This document shows positions 8,393-16,306 of a stretch of DNA of 64,000 nt, piece after piece. The position numbers were made by a program, and so were the translations under genes. The notes under the pieces are model-generated. The model was not told the origin of the DNA, searched no databases, and was given only the letters and a program-made list of their open reading frames with translations. This stretch comes from Clostridia bacterium. GTDB taxonomy: Bacteria > Bacillota > Clostridia > Christensenellales > Aristaeellaceae. The DNA is taken from contig JAGBBA010000075.1 of NCBI GenBank assembly GCA_017938695.1, positions 62,001 through 126,000 of the forward strand, given 5' to 3'. Numbering within the stretch: position 1 is the stretch's first letter; each line of letters starts with the position of its first letter.

Positions 8393-9259
8393 ATGGAACC
8401 AATCAAACTCATCGCCATGGATATGGACGGCACCCTGCTGGGCGACGGCGGCAATGGCATTCCCCAGGAAAATGTGGAAGCCCTGCACGCTGCCCACGCC
8501 GCCGGGATCAAGCTGGCCCTTTGCTCCGGCCGTATCCCGGACGATATGGGCTTTTATGCCCTGGATGTGGGCGTGCCCATGCACATCCTCGCGCTGAACG
8601 GCACCTGCTCGCTGGACCGCCCCCTGGGTGATATCATCCGCAGCCAGTACCTTGATCCTGCCGATGCCCGTGCCATCTTCAATATGGCGCAGGACTTCCC
8701 CGTGATCTACGGCATGTTCAGCGATCATGAGCTGGTGGTGAGCTCCAAGGAGCTGCCGCCGGAGTCTCTGGAGATGATTTTCGGCAAGAATATCCTGCGC
8801 AAAGGCACCCGTACCGTGGTGTACAGCAACGGCAAACAGGCCGAAAAGCTGCTGGCCCGGGGCGTGAACAAATACATGATTTTCTCTATCGACGATCCGG
8901 CTCCCCTCCAAGCCCTGCGCGCCCGCATGGAAAAGGAGCTGCCCCGGGTGGAGGTATCCACCAGCTGGGTGAACAACCTGGAGGTCAACCCCAAGGATGC
9001 CAACAAGGCCGTGGCCCTTACCGCCCTGGCCGACAGCCTGAACATCCCCATGAGCCAGGTGATGGCCATCGGCGATAACGACAACGATATTCCCATGCTG
9101 CAGGTGGCAGGCGTGGCCGTTGCCATGGGCAATGCCACCGCCAACGCCAAGGCAGCTGCTCATTATGAAACCCTGCCCAACAGCGACGGCGGCGTGGCTG
9201 CTGCCATCCGTGCGCTTGCCCTGGGCGAATCCATTCCGGGAGTTAGGAGGCTGCGATGA
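8393..9259 (+). CDS. Cof-type HAD-IIB phosphatase
   Basis: 288 residues from ATG 8393 (GAGG 5 nt upstream; an upstream GTG overlaps that site). Motif I is DMDGTL with Asp10 nucleophile and Asp12 acid/base; the C2 cap lies in the middle; motif III/IV appear as NPKDANKAVAL and IGDNDNDIPML, followed by AVAMGNA. These are cytoplasmic phosphatases of sugar phosphates, nucleotides or cofactors. The exact substrate is unknown. The last four bases overlap the start of the acyltransferase gene (ATGA), implying translational coupling. Confidence 0.92.
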   Translation: MEPIKLIAMDMDGTLLGDGGNGIPQENVEALHAAHAAGIKLALCSGRIPDDMGFYALDVGVPMHILALNGTCSLDRPLGDIIRSQYLDPADARAIFNMAQDFPVIYGMFSDHELVVSSKELPPESLEMIFGKNILRKGTRTVVYSNGKQAEKLLARGVNKYMIFSIDDPAPLQALRARMEKELPRVEVSTSWVNNLEVNPKDANKAVALTALADSLNIPMSQVMAIGDNDNDIPMLQVAGVAVAMGNATANAKAAAHYETLPNSDGGVAAAIRALALGESIPGVRRLR

Positions 9260-9927
9260 ACAAAGTAATGGCCGCGCTGCACGAAGGCTTCGGCTATGTC
9301 TTCCGCCCCGTGCTGAAGTTTCTGGTGCTCATCGCCTTCCGCCCTAAGCGCACCTATGCCTCTGAAAAGGCCAGGCAGGAAGCCTTCAAGGAGCCGATGA
9401 TCATCATCAGCAACCATGTGCATGGCATGGACGGCGCAGTGCTGCAGTCGCTGATGCCCTTCAGCCGTGTGTACAGCCTGACCGCCAAGGATCTGATCGA
9501 GCGCACCAAGCTCTACGGCTGGTTCCTCAGCCATCTGCGCACCATTCCCGTGGACCGCGAGAACGCCTCCCTGGGCTGGCTGCGCGAGGGCCGCAAGAAG
9601 CTGCGCGAGGGCTTCCACATCTACATTTGCCCCGAAGGCCGCTGCAACCGCGCCCGCATCGTGCTCCCCTTCAAGCCCGGGTTCGTTACCCTGGCCGCCG
9701 CTGCCGGCGTGAAGGTGGTGCCCATTTACCTCAATGGCGAGTACAACTACTTCTTCGGCAAGCGGTTCCGCTTTATCGTGGGCGAGCCCGTCACCATGAC
9801 GCCGCCTCCCGAGGGACTGTCCGAAGAAGAAATGACCCGGCAGGCCAACATGATGCGCGATAAGATCCTTGAGCTGGAAATGCAGCTGAACGGCACCGTG
9901 CGCACCGGCAATATCCTGACCATGTAA
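9256..9927 (+). CDS. plsC: 1-acyl-glycerol-3-phosphate acyltransferase (PlsC-like)
   Basis: 223 residues. The acyltransferase block I NHVHGMD gives His54 and Asp59 (NHx4D), block III is PEGRCNR (126-132), and a hydrophobic N-terminal stretch near 15-28 can associate with the membrane. PlsC acylates lysophosphatidic acid to phosphatidic acid in phospholipid synthesis. The start overlaps the HAD gene stop by 4 nt and has AGGAGG upstream. An intrinsic terminator follows immediately, so this is the last gene of the unit. Other lysophospholipid acyltransferases share these motifs, so the exact acceptor is inferred. Confidence 0.85.
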   Translation: MNKVMAALHEGFGYVFRPVLKFLVLIAFRPKRTYASEKARQEAFKEPMIIISNHVHGMDGAVLQSLMPFSRVYSLTAKDLIERTKLYGWFLSHLRTIPVDRENASLGWLREGRKKLREGFHIYICPEGRCNRARIVLPFKPGFVTLAAAAGVKVVPIYLNGEYNYFFGKRFRFIVGEPVTMTPPPEGLSEEEMTRQANMMRDKILELEMQLNGTVRTGNILTM

Positions 9928-9931
9928 AAGA

Positions 9932-9961
9932 GACGCGACTCATACGAGCCGCGCCTTTTTT
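9932..9961. terminator. Intrinsic terminator between plsC and the GNAT gene
   Basis: GACGCGACTC (9932-9941), loop ATAC, GAGCCGCGCC (9946-9955), with G-U pairs, then six T. It ends the plsC transcript and overlaps the 3' end of the converging acetyltransferase gene. Confidence 0.78.
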
Positions 9962-10902
9962 CATCTGTCGATCCGCCTCACCAGGCTGGCGGTATAGGGC
10001 CGGAAGTACTTCTCCCAGAAGCCTGCCGCCGTGGGATTCATGGTTTCGTAGTCCACGCCCAGGAACGCAACCTTTTCACTTTTCAGCGTGCATAGCACAT
10101 GGTCCAGCAGCATCTGGCTTATGCCCCTGTCCCGCCATGCCTCGCTGCAATACGCGCCGCAAATGTTCATCATGTCCGGGCTTTCGGTGAGAAAGTTCTC
10201 CCCGTCCGCGCACACTTCCATGAACGCGATGATTTCACCATCCGCCATGGCCGCAAACAGCCGGGAATCACGGTGCTTTACCGTGTCCAGCCACGCCCGG
10301 CGGCCTTCCTCCGTCCGTGCCATGAAGCACGGGCTTTGGCACAGGTGCTTGTCCAATGCTTCACGCAGTGAACGCACAAGCTCACCGCTGCCTGCTGGTA
10401 GCTCGCAGCAAGTCACACCAGCAACCTGCGATGCATGCAGCGGCTCCACCCTGCGGATGGCATCAGCGCACCGCTGCCCGAAGCTGTACCGGAACAGTTC
10501 ATGCTTGGCTGCGTCGTCATGCTCATACAGCGCAATCGAATGATACACCGCACCAGCTTTCGCCCACTTGTCGGCAGCTGCCTGGTACATCCGCTGCCAG
10601 GTACGCGCCGGGGCGTCCTCCGCCACGCCATGGGCTTGGACGGGCGAAAACACGCCCACAAACTGCTCCTGATACTTGGTACCCCATGTGCCGAACATCC
10701 CATGAAAGGGCCCGTAAGCTACCAGATAACCAATCACGCGGCCATTCTCCATGGCAGCCACGCCCATACCATTGGCCAGGCTGGACAGCTCCGGCACACC
10801 AACCGACGGCAATTCCACCGCCTCACGTTCCCGATCCAGTTGTTTCTGTGCAATGCAAACCGCCTCTGCCACATGGCAGAGCTGAAAATCCACAATATTC
10901 AT
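9961..10902 (-). CDS. GNAT N-acetyltransferase, probably translationally attenuated
   Basis: 313 residues, about twice a minimal GNAT. The C-terminal half carries the fold: GEIIAFMEV, then NICGAYCSEAWRDRGISQMLLD in the place of the acetyl-CoA loop (R/QxxGxG/A degenerates to RDRGIS), then VDYETMNPTAAGFWEKYFRPY. The N-terminal half resembles a second, degenerate GNAT repeat (GVAAMENGRVIGYLVAYGPF). The substrate is unknown. The ribosome binding site GGAGG (10910-10914) lies inside a perfect 8-bp hairpin preceded by a 15-codon leader ORF, the layout of antibiotic-inducible cat and erm genes. An inducible acetyltransferase acting on an inhibitor is therefore plausible but unproven. Confidence 0.8.
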   Translation of the reverse strand: MNIVDFQLCHVAEAVCIAQKQLDREREAVELPSVGVPELSSLANGMGVAAMENGRVIGYLVAYGPFHGMFGTWGTKYQEQFVGVFSPVQAHGVAEDAPARTWQRMYQAAADKWAKAGAVYHSIALYEHDDAAKHELFRYSFGQRCADAIRRVEPLHASQVAGVTCCELPAGSGELVRSLREALDKHLCQSPCFMARTEEGRRAWLDTVKHRDSRLFAAMADGEIIAFMEVCADGENFLTESPDMMNICGAYCSEAWRDRGISQMLLDHVLCTLKSEKVAFLGVDYETMNPTAAGFWEKYFRPYTASLVRRIDR

Positions 10903-10908
10903 TTTCTT

Positions 10909-10962
10909 TCCTCCAATTTTCTTTGGAGGATTTCTTTATCGTGTCTCCTCCTCAAACACGAT
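10909..10962 (-). promoter_or_regulatory. SD-sequestering hairpin and alternative stem (translational attenuator candidate)
   Basis: In the mRNA TCCTCCAA (10930-10923) pairs perfectly with TTGGAGGA (10916-10909) around an AGAAAA loop, burying the GGAGG of the GNAT gene, 7 nt from its ATG. Just upstream ATCGTGT / ACACGAT (10962-10956 and 10944-10938) form another stem whose loop contains GAGGAGGAG, which could pair with TCCTCC and free the ribosome binding site. The 5' arm begins 5 nt after the leader stop codon. Confidence 0.7.
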
Positions 10963-10983
10963 TTTCAAACAATAACGCCGCAT
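10936..10983 (-). CDS. 15-residue leader peptide upstream of the GNAT gene
   Basis: ATG at 10983-10981 opens MRRYCLKIVFEEETR and stops at TAA 10938-10936. An excellent ribosome binding site (AAAAGGAGG) lies 8 nt upstream, so translation is likely. The ORF overlaps the alternative stem and ends 5 nt before the hairpin that hides the acetyltransferase ribosome binding site. By analogy with cat and erm leaders, ribosome stalling in or at the end of this ORF would open the hairpin. No homologue is known to me. Confidence 0.65.
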   Translation of the reverse strand: MRRYCLKIVFEEETR

Positions 10984-11013
10984 GGCAATCGCCTCCTTTT
11001 CATATGATACCCC

Positions 11014-11042
11014 ATCCTACCATACATCGCATTTCCGCGCAA
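11014..11042 (-). promoter_or_regulatory. Probable promoter of the leader peptide and GNAT gene
   Basis: TTGCGC (11037-11042), a 17-bp spacer and TAGGAT (11014-11019) on the minus strand. Transcription would begin near 11007, about 24 nt ahead of the leader ATG. It lies directly after the terminator of the hydrogenase operon. Confidence 0.5.
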
Positions 11043-11043
11043 G

Positions 11044-11075
11044 CAAAAAGCAGCTTGATCACTCAAGCTGCTTAG
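11044..11075 (-). terminator. Terminator of the hydABC operon
   Basis: AAGCAGCTTGA and TCAAGCTGCTT form an 11-bp stem with a 4-nt loop. On the minus strand the stem is followed by TTTTTGC, so it ends leftward transcripts that pass hydA and hairpin array 3. Confidence 0.8.
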
Positions 11076-11102
11076 AAAAACCACCTCACAGGAAGCCCGA
11101 AT

Positions 11103-11195
11103 GGGTTTCGAAAGGGTCGAAGACCCTTCGTGGGGTTCCCCAAGGGGCAAAGCCCCTTGGGTGGGAGAGTCCAGAGAGGGCGAAGCCCTCTTTGG
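11103..11195 (-). repeat. Hairpin array A, locus 3 (three hairpins)
   Basis: Read leftward from the hydA stop codon: CCAAAGAGGGC-TTCG-CCCTCTCTGG then ACTCTCCC; CCCAAGGGGC-TTTG-CCCCTTGGGG then AACCC; then the terminal CGAAGGGTC-TTCG-ACCCTTTCG followed by AAACCC. It begins 2 nt after the hydA stop and is followed by a true terminator. Confidence 0.85.
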
Positions 11196-11197
11196 TT

Positions 11198-12946
11198 TTA
11201 CTTAGAGTACTTGGGACGAGCAGTGTAGGTGGTGTGCAGCAGCTCGTGAGCCTTGTGGCTGTTGGGCTGGCCCAGATACTCGTCATACAGCTTCTTGATG
11301 GAGGGATTCTCGTGGCTCTTGCGCAGGGCCTTGCCAGCATCTTCACGATACAGGGCAGCGGCACGCAGGGCCTTGGGATCGCATTCCATACGCTTGGCAG
11401 CAGACACGATGGGCTGGCCGCCGCCGGTCACGCAGCCGCCGGGGCAGCCCATGACCTCGATGAAGTGATAGGTCTTCTCGCCGGCCTTGATGGCGTCCAG
11501 CAGCTTGGCAGCGTTAGCGGTGCCATGAGCCACGGCCACGTTCAGGGTCACGTCGCCAACCTTCACAGAGGCTTCCTTCACGCCTTCCACGCCGCGGACA
11601 GCATCGAACTCGACCTTGTCCAGGGTGTCGCCGGTCACCAGCTCATAGGCGGTACGCAGGGCAGCTTCCATAACGCCGCCGGTGGTGCCGAAGATAACGG
11701 AAGCACCGGTGGACTCGCCCAGCATGTCGTCGAAGTCCTCGTCGGGCAGGTTCACGAAGTCGATACCGGCTTCCTTGATCATCTTGGCCAGCTCGCGGGT
11801 GGTGATGACGCAGTCAACGTCAGCCAGGCCGTTCACGCTCAGCTCAGGACGGGCAGCCTCGTACTTCTTGGCGGTGCAAGGCATCACAGACACAACGGCG
11901 ATGTCCTTGGGATCAATGCCAGCCTTCTCGGCATAGTAGCTCTTGATCATGGCACCTTCCATCTCGTGGGGAGACTTGCAGGAAGACAGGTTCGGGATGA
12001 ACTCGGGATAGTAGTGCTCGCAGAACTTGATCCAGCCGGGAGAGCAGGAGGTGATCATGGGCAGAACGCCGCCGTTGTTCAGACGGCCGATCAGCTCGGT
12101 GCCTTCTTCCATGATGGTCAGGTCAGCAGCCCAGTCGGTGTCGAACACCTTGTCAAAGCCCAGGCGGCGCAGGGCAGCGGCCATCTTGCCGGTGACCAGG
12201 GTGCCGATCTCCATGCCGAACTCTTCGCCCAGGGCGGCACGCACGGCGGGAGCAGGCTGCACGACCACATGCTTCTTGGGGTCGGCCAGCAGATCCCACA
12301 CCTGCTTGGTGCCATCCTTCTCGTACAGCGCGCCCACGGGGCAGGCAGCGATGCACTGGCCGCAGTTGATGCAGCTCATCTCAGCCAGCTTCAGGTTCCA
12401 GGGAGACTCGATGGAGGTCATGAAGCCACGGTTCACGGGGCCGATGACGCCCACAGCCTGGGTGTGGTTGCAAGCAGCCACGCAGCGGCGGCACAGCACG
12501 CACTTGTTGTTGTCGCGAACGATGGAGGGAGAAACGTCGTCGATCTCGTGCTTGGTCACAGCACCAGCGAAGCGGTCGCCGTCTTCCACGCCCAGCTCGT
12601 TGCACAGGGTCTGCAGCTCGCACTTCTGGTTGCGGGGGCAGGTCAGGCACTTCTTGTCGTGGTTGGAGAGCAGAAGCTCCAGGTTGGTCTTGCGGGCCTT
12701 GCGGATCGCGGGAGTGTTGGTCTTCACGACCATGTTGGGGGTAACGGGCAGCACGCAGGCAGCCTGCAGGGCGCGGGCACCGGTGTCCACCACGCACAGA
12801 CGGCAAGCGCCGATCTGGTTGATGTCCTTCAAATAGCACAGGGTGGGAATGTTGATGCCAGCCTTCTTCGCGGCTTCCAGAACCGTCGTGCCAGCGGGAA
12901 CTTCAACACTCACGCCGTCAATCGTCAGTTGAATCAGCTGTTCCAT
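11198..12946 (-). CDS. hydA: [FeFe] hydrogenase catalytic subunit HydA (trimeric, NADH-dependent type)
   Basis: 582 residues from ATG 12946 (AGGAGG 8 nt upstream; an in-frame extension to 13006 runs into the ribosome binding site and hydB end). Domains in order: [2Fe-2S] with Cys37, 48, 51, 64; His-ligated cluster H96, C100, C103, C109; a two-cluster ferredoxin domain (about 149-202); then the H-cluster domain with L1 TSCSPGW (299-305), L2 MPCTAKK (Cys357) and L3 MGCPGGC (Cys501, Cys505). With HydB and HydC it forms the cytoplasmic electron-bifurcating hydrogenase that uses NADH and reduced ferredoxin together to make H2. L1 has Ser where single-subunit enzymes have the second Cys. Last gene of a five-gene operon. 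Confidence 0.95.
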   Translation of the reverse strand: MEQLIQLTIDGVSVEVPAGTTVLEAAKKAGINIPTLCYLKDINQIGACRLCVVDTGARALQAACVLPVTPNMVVKTNTPAIRKARKTNLELLLSNHDKKCLTCPRNQKCELQTLCNELGVEDGDRFAGAVTKHEIDDVSPSIVRDNNKCVLCRRCVAACNHTQAVGVIGPVNRGFMTSIESPWNLKLAEMSCINCGQCIAACPVGALYEKDGTKQVWDLLADPKKHVVVQPAPAVRAALGEEFGMEIGTLVTGKMAAALRRLGFDKVFDTDWAADLTIMEEGTELIGRLNNGGVLPMITSCSPGWIKFCEHYYPEFIPNLSSCKSPHEMEGAMIKSYYAEKAGIDPKDIAVVSVMPCTAKKYEAARPELSVNGLADVDCVITTRELAKMIKEAGIDFVNLPDEDFDDMLGESTGASVIFGTTGGVMEAALRTAYELVTGDTLDKVEFDAVRGVEGVKEASVKVGDVTLNVAVAHGTANAAKLLDAIKAGEKTYHFIEVMGCPGGCVTGGGQPIVSAAKRMECDPKALRAAALYREDAGKALRKSHENPSIKKLYDEYLGQPNSHKAHELLHTTYTARPKYSK

Positions 12947-12968
12947 TGTTATGTCCTCCTTTGCACGA

Positions 12969-14765
12969 TTAGTTCTTGATGATCGCGCCGAAGCGGCACT
13001 TCTCAATGCAAGCGCCGCACTTGAGGCACTTGGTGGTGTCGATCACATGCTGCTCGCGCACGTTGCCGGAGATGGCACCGGCGGGGCAAACCTTGGAGCA
13101 CAGGGTGCAGCCGCGGCACTTGTCGGTGATGACATAGTTCAGCAGCTTCTGGCAGTGGTGAGCGGGGCAGCGCTTCTCCTTGATGTGAGCCTCGTACTCA
13201 TCACGGAAGTACTTCAGGGTGGACAGCACGGGGTTGGGAGCAGTCTGGCCCAGGCCGCACAGAGCGGTGGCCTTGATGTTCTCAGCCAGGGCTTCCAGCT
13301 TCTCGATGTCGCCTTCCTCGCCCTTGCCCTCGGTGATGCGCTCCAGGATCTCCAGCATGCGGCGGGTACCCACACGGCAGGGGGTGCACTTGCCGCAGCT
13401 CTCGTCCACGGTGAAGTCCAGGAAGAAACGGGCGATGTCAACCATGCAGTTGTCTTCGTCCATAACGATCATGCCGCCGGAGCCCATCATAGAGCCGATG
13501 GAGGTCAGGGAGTCATAGTCGATGGCGATGTCCAGGTGCTCGGCAGGGATGCAGCCGCCGGAGGGGCCACCAGTCTGCACAGCCTTGAACTTCTTGCCAT
13601 TGGGGATGCCGCCGCCGATATCATAGATCACGGTGCGCAGGGTGGTACCCATGGGAATCTCCACCAGACCGGTGTTGTTGATCTTGCCGCCCAGAGCGAA
13701 CACCTTGGTGCCGCTGTTGCCGGGGGTACCGATGCTCTTGAACCAGTCAGCGCCCTTGTTGATGATCAGGGGGATGTTGGCGTAGGTTTCAACGTTGTTG
13801 ATGTTGGAGGGCTTGTCGAACAGGCCACGCACAGCGGGGAACGGAGGCTTGGGGGTGGGCTCACCGCGCATGCCCTCGATGGAGTGCATCAGAGCGGTTT
13901 CCTCGCCGCAAACGAAAGCACCGGCACCCAGACGGATGTGCATGTCGAAGTCGAAGCCGCTGCCGAAGATGTTCTTGCCCAGCAGGCCGTATTCACGGGC
14001 CTGGTCGATGGCGGTCTGCAGACGGCCAACGGCGATGGGATACTCGGCACGGACGTACACATAGCCTTCGGTAGCACCGATGGCATAGCCGCCGATGGCC
14101 ATAGCCTCGATCACGGAGTGGGGATCGCCTTCCAGGATGGAACGATCCATGAACGCGCCGGGGTCGCCCTCGTCAGCGTTGCAGATGATGTACTTCTGGT
14201 CAGCCTTGCTGGCGGCGGCAAACTGCCACTTCTTGCCAGTGGGGAAGCCAGCACCGCCGCGGCCGCGCAGGCCGGAATCCAGCACAACCTTGATGACCTC
14301 TTCGGGGGTCATTTCGGTCAGCACCTTGCCCAGAGCCTTGTAGCCGTCGAAGGCGATGTACTCGTCGATGTTCTCGGGGTCGATCACACCGCAGTTACGC
14401 AGGGCAAGACGCTCCTGCTGCTTGTAGAAGCCCACTTCGTCCAGGGACTTCTGAACGGTGCTCTCCTTGGTGGCATGGTCAACATACACCAGGTGCTGCA
14501 CCTTGCGGCCCTTCAGCAGATGCTCGGAGACGATCTCATCCACGTCTTCGACCTTCACGCGGCTGTAGAAGGTGCCTTCGGGGTACACGATAACCACGGG
14601 GCCGGCCTCACACAGGCCGAAGCAGCCGGTGCGGACAACCTGGACTTCCTTCTCCAGGCCCTTTTCCTTCAGCTGCTGTTCAAAACGCTCGATCAGCTGA
14701 GCGGAACCGGACGAAGAACAGCCCGTACCACCGCAGACCAGCACGTGTGCGCGATAAAGATTCAT
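12969..14765 (-). CDS. hydB: HydB, NuoF-like flavin/NADH subunit of the bifurcating hydrogenase
   Basis: 598 residues. An N-terminal thioredoxin-like [2Fe-2S] domain (Cys11, 16, then CFGLC) is followed by the NuoF core with the FMN loop GRGGAGFPTG (about 170), NADH-binding GGYAIGATEGYVYVRAEYP, the SLBB region, and the N3 cluster ESCGKCTPCR (about 465). The C terminus adds two [4Fe-4S] motifs (CRGCTLCSKVC and CLKCGACIEKC). This composition is the one found in trimeric bifurcating hydrogenases, where flavin in HydB is the proposed branch point between NAD, ferredoxin and HydA. It lies 22 nt upstream of hydA, with AGGAGGAG before its start. Confidence 0.94.
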   Translation of the reverse strand: MNLYRAHVLVCGGTGCSSSGSAQLIERFEQQLKEKGLEKEVQVVRTGCFGLCEAGPVVIVYPEGTFYSRVKVEDVDEIVSEHLLKGRKVQHLVYVDHATKESTVQKSLDEVGFYKQQERLALRNCGVIDPENIDEYIAFDGYKALGKVLTEMTPEEVIKVVLDSGLRGRGGAGFPTGKKWQFAAASKADQKYIICNADEGDPGAFMDRSILEGDPHSVIEAMAIGGYAIGATEGYVYVRAEYPIAVGRLQTAIDQAREYGLLGKNIFGSGFDFDMHIRLGAGAFVCGEETALMHSIEGMRGEPTPKPPFPAVRGLFDKPSNINNVETYANIPLIINKGADWFKSIGTPGNSGTKVFALGGKINNTGLVEIPMGTTLRTVIYDIGGGIPNGKKFKAVQTGGPSGGCIPAEHLDIAIDYDSLTSIGSMMGSGGMIVMDEDNCMVDIARFFLDFTVDESCGKCTPCRVGTRRMLEILERITEGKGEEGDIEKLEALAENIKATALCGLGQTAPNPVLSTLKYFRDEYEAHIKEKRCPAHHCQKLLNYVITDKCRGCTLCSKVCPAGAISGNVREQHVIDTTKCLKCGACIEKCRFGAIIKN

Positions 14766-14793
14766 GGGTACTCCTCCTCATGTGTCGTAGAGA

Positions 14794-15162
14794 TTACTCA
14801 GCAGCGCCGATGGTGTACTCTTCCACGGGGCGGCCATTGACGATGTGCTCAGCAACGATGCGGGCCACCATCTCGGGCTTCACCTTCACGTAGGTCACCT
14901 TTTCCTGACCAGGCAGGATCACGTCGACCATGGGCTCCAGGCGGCACATGCCGATGCAGCCCGTCTGGGACACGTTCACGTGCTCCAGGTTGCGCTTCTT
15001 GATTTCTTCCACGAACTGCAGCATCACAGGACGGGCACCAGCAGCGATACCGCAGGTAGCCATGCCGACCACAACGCGGGCAGCGTCGTGATTATCCTTA
15101 CGCATGGCAATGTTCTCCAGCGTCTTGGCGCGGATTGCTTCCAGATCAGCCAGGGACTTCAT
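14794..15162 (-). CDS. Thioredoxin-like [2Fe-2S] ferredoxin
   Basis: 122 residues with Cys in VGMATCGIAAGAR and QTGCIGMCRLEP, the C-x4-C...C-x3-C-like pattern of NuoE/shethna-type [2Fe-2S] ferredoxins. The first group reads CG-I-A-A-G, so one of the usual four ligands appears to be missing (only Cys37, Cys69 and Cys73 are evident in these blocks), and cluster binding needs confirmation. It lies between the HATPase gene (3 nt) and hydB (28 nt). Such small proteins are common in clostridial hyd operons and may be an accessory electron carrier or assembly factor. Confidence 0.82.
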   Translation of the reverse strand: MKSLADLEAIRAKTLENIAMRKDNHDAARVVVGMATCGIAAGARPVMLQFVEEIKKRNLEHVNVSQTGCIGMCRLEPMVDVILPGQEKVTYVKVKPEMVARIVAEHIVNGRPVEEYTIGAAE

Positions 15163-15165
15163 AGC

Positions 15166-15714
15166 TCAAACACCTCCAAAGATTGGGTTGATGGTTTCTT
15201 CCAGTGCTTCTTTCATCCAGGCGGTCACAGCAGGCTCGTTCAAGGGAACGCCTGCCAGCACGGCCCGGACTTCCCGCGTGTCGAAGCTCCCCTCGCCCGC
15301 AGGCGACTTGCCTTCGAAAAGGAAGTCGGGCTTTTCGGGGTTGACGAGGATCAGGCTCAGGATGGTTCCGGCCAGATCCCCCATGGGAAGGCTGTCGATG
15401 TTGCGGGTATCGTAGGTAACGGTGAGGGTAGTGCCCTGCCCCACCTGGCTTTGGATGGTCAGGTCGCCGCCGGCGCGCTGGGCGTTCTCCATCATCATGG
15501 GGATACCCAGGCCCACCTTGCGCGTGGTGCGCGTGGTGGCAAAGGGGCTGGTCACCCGGGCCAGCAGCTCCGGGGACATGCCGCAGCCATCGTCGATCAA
15601 GGTGAAGGTCAGCCAGCCGTTTTCATCCACCGTCATGCGGATGGTCACCAGGCTTGCCCCGGCCTTGATGCTGTTCTGAGCCAGATCCAGCAGATGCAGC
15701 GAAAGATCTCGCAT
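15166..15714 (-). CDS. HATPase_c domain protein of the hydrogenase operon
   Basis: 182 residues from ATG 15714 (GGTGG 5 nt upstream; a GTG three codons earlier is possible). The N-terminal GHKL ATPase fold shows the N box (LLDLAQNSIKAGA), G1 box (IDDGCGM), a short F-like SPFATTRTTRKVGLGIPMM with G2, and GQGTTLTVTY. There is no phosphoacceptor His or sensor domain, so it is an isolated ATP-binding module like those of histidine kinases or anti-sigma factors. It lies between hydC and the small ferredoxin gene in one operon. It may be part of H2-linked regulation; the partner is not evident. Confidence 0.85.
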   Translation of the reverse strand: MRDLSLHLLDLAQNSIKAGASLVTIRMTVDENGWLTFTLIDDGCGMSPELLARVTSPFATTRTTRKVGLGIPMMMENAQRAGGDLTIQSQVGQGTTLTVTYDTRNIDSLPMGDLAGTILSLILVNPEKPDFLFEGKSPAGEGSFDTREVRAVLAGVPLNEPAVTAWMKEALEETINPIFGGV

Positions 15715-15742
15715 GCTTTCCACCTACCTCACATGGTTGACC

Positions 15743-16213
15743 TTAGGCGCGATACTTGGCAATGATGCCAGGGATATCTTCGGGCACCAGACGGCCGTAC
15801 ACTTCGTCGTTGATCATCATAACAGGGGCCAGACCGCAGGCACCCAGGCAGCGGGTGGCGTTCAGGGTGAACATGCCGTCAGCGGTGGTCTTGCCAACGG
15901 GAACCTCCAGTTCCTCAGCCAGCTTGTCCAGCACCTTCTGGCTGCCCTTAACGTAGCAGGCAGTGCCCAGGCACACACCCACAACGTACTGACCCTTGGG
16001 CTCCAGGGAGAACTGAGCATAGAACGTGGCAACGCCATACACCTCGGCCAGGGTGGTGCCCAGGCCGTCGGCGATGATCTGCTGCACATCCATGGGAACG
16101 TAGCCGAAAATGTTCTGAGCTTCCTGCAGCACGGGCATCAGCGCACCGGGGGTACCCTTGTGCTTGGCGATGACTTCGTCCAGCTGCACGTACTTTTCCT
16201 TCATTTCAGGCAT
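15743..16213 (-). CDS. hydC: HydC, NuoE-like [2Fe-2S] subunit of the bifurcating hydrogenase
   Basis: 156 residues from ATG 16213. A TTG at 16234 is also in frame but includes the ribosome binding site AAGGAGG. The [2Fe-2S] ligands are in VCLGTACYVKG and ATRCLGACGLAP, the standard NuoE C-x4-C...C-x3-C arrangement. HydC relays electrons between HydB and the rest of the complex. First gene of the operon hydC - HATPase - ferredoxin - hydB - hydA, read leftward. Confidence 0.93.
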   Translation of the reverse strand: MPEMKEKYVQLDEVIAKHKGTPGALMPVLQEAQNIFGYVPMDVQQIIADGLGTTLAEVYGVATFYAQFSLEPKGQYVVGVCLGTACYVKGSQKVLDKLAEELEVPVGKTTADGMFTLNATRCLGACGLAPVMMINDEVYGRLVPEDIPGIIAKYRA

Positions 16214-16280
16214 GGTACATGAAACCTCCTTCAATGGTTACAACTCCAAGGCGCAGAAAGATTCCGCGCACTTTGTCGAT

Positions 16281-16289
16281 ATTTTAACA
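16281..16289 (-). promoter_or_regulatory. Possible extended -10 promoter of the hydC-hydA operon
   Basis: TGTTAAAAT on the minus strand (16289-16281) fits an extended -10 (TG-n-TAAAAT), leaving a leader of about 60 nt. I see no convincing -35 hexamer at the normal distance. Confidence 0.4.
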
Positions 16290-16306
16290 TGAATTTCAAG
16301 GAAAAG

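Noticed and set aside
12951-14840. Long rightward reading frame (629 codons) antisense to hydB, and similar long antisense frames at 25097-27475, 34568-36691 and 47802-50498
   Set aside because: They mirror genuine genes whose third codon positions are strongly G/C, which suppresses stops on the other strand. The translations are low-complexity, rich in His, Gly and Ala, have no recognisable domain and no ribosome binding site.
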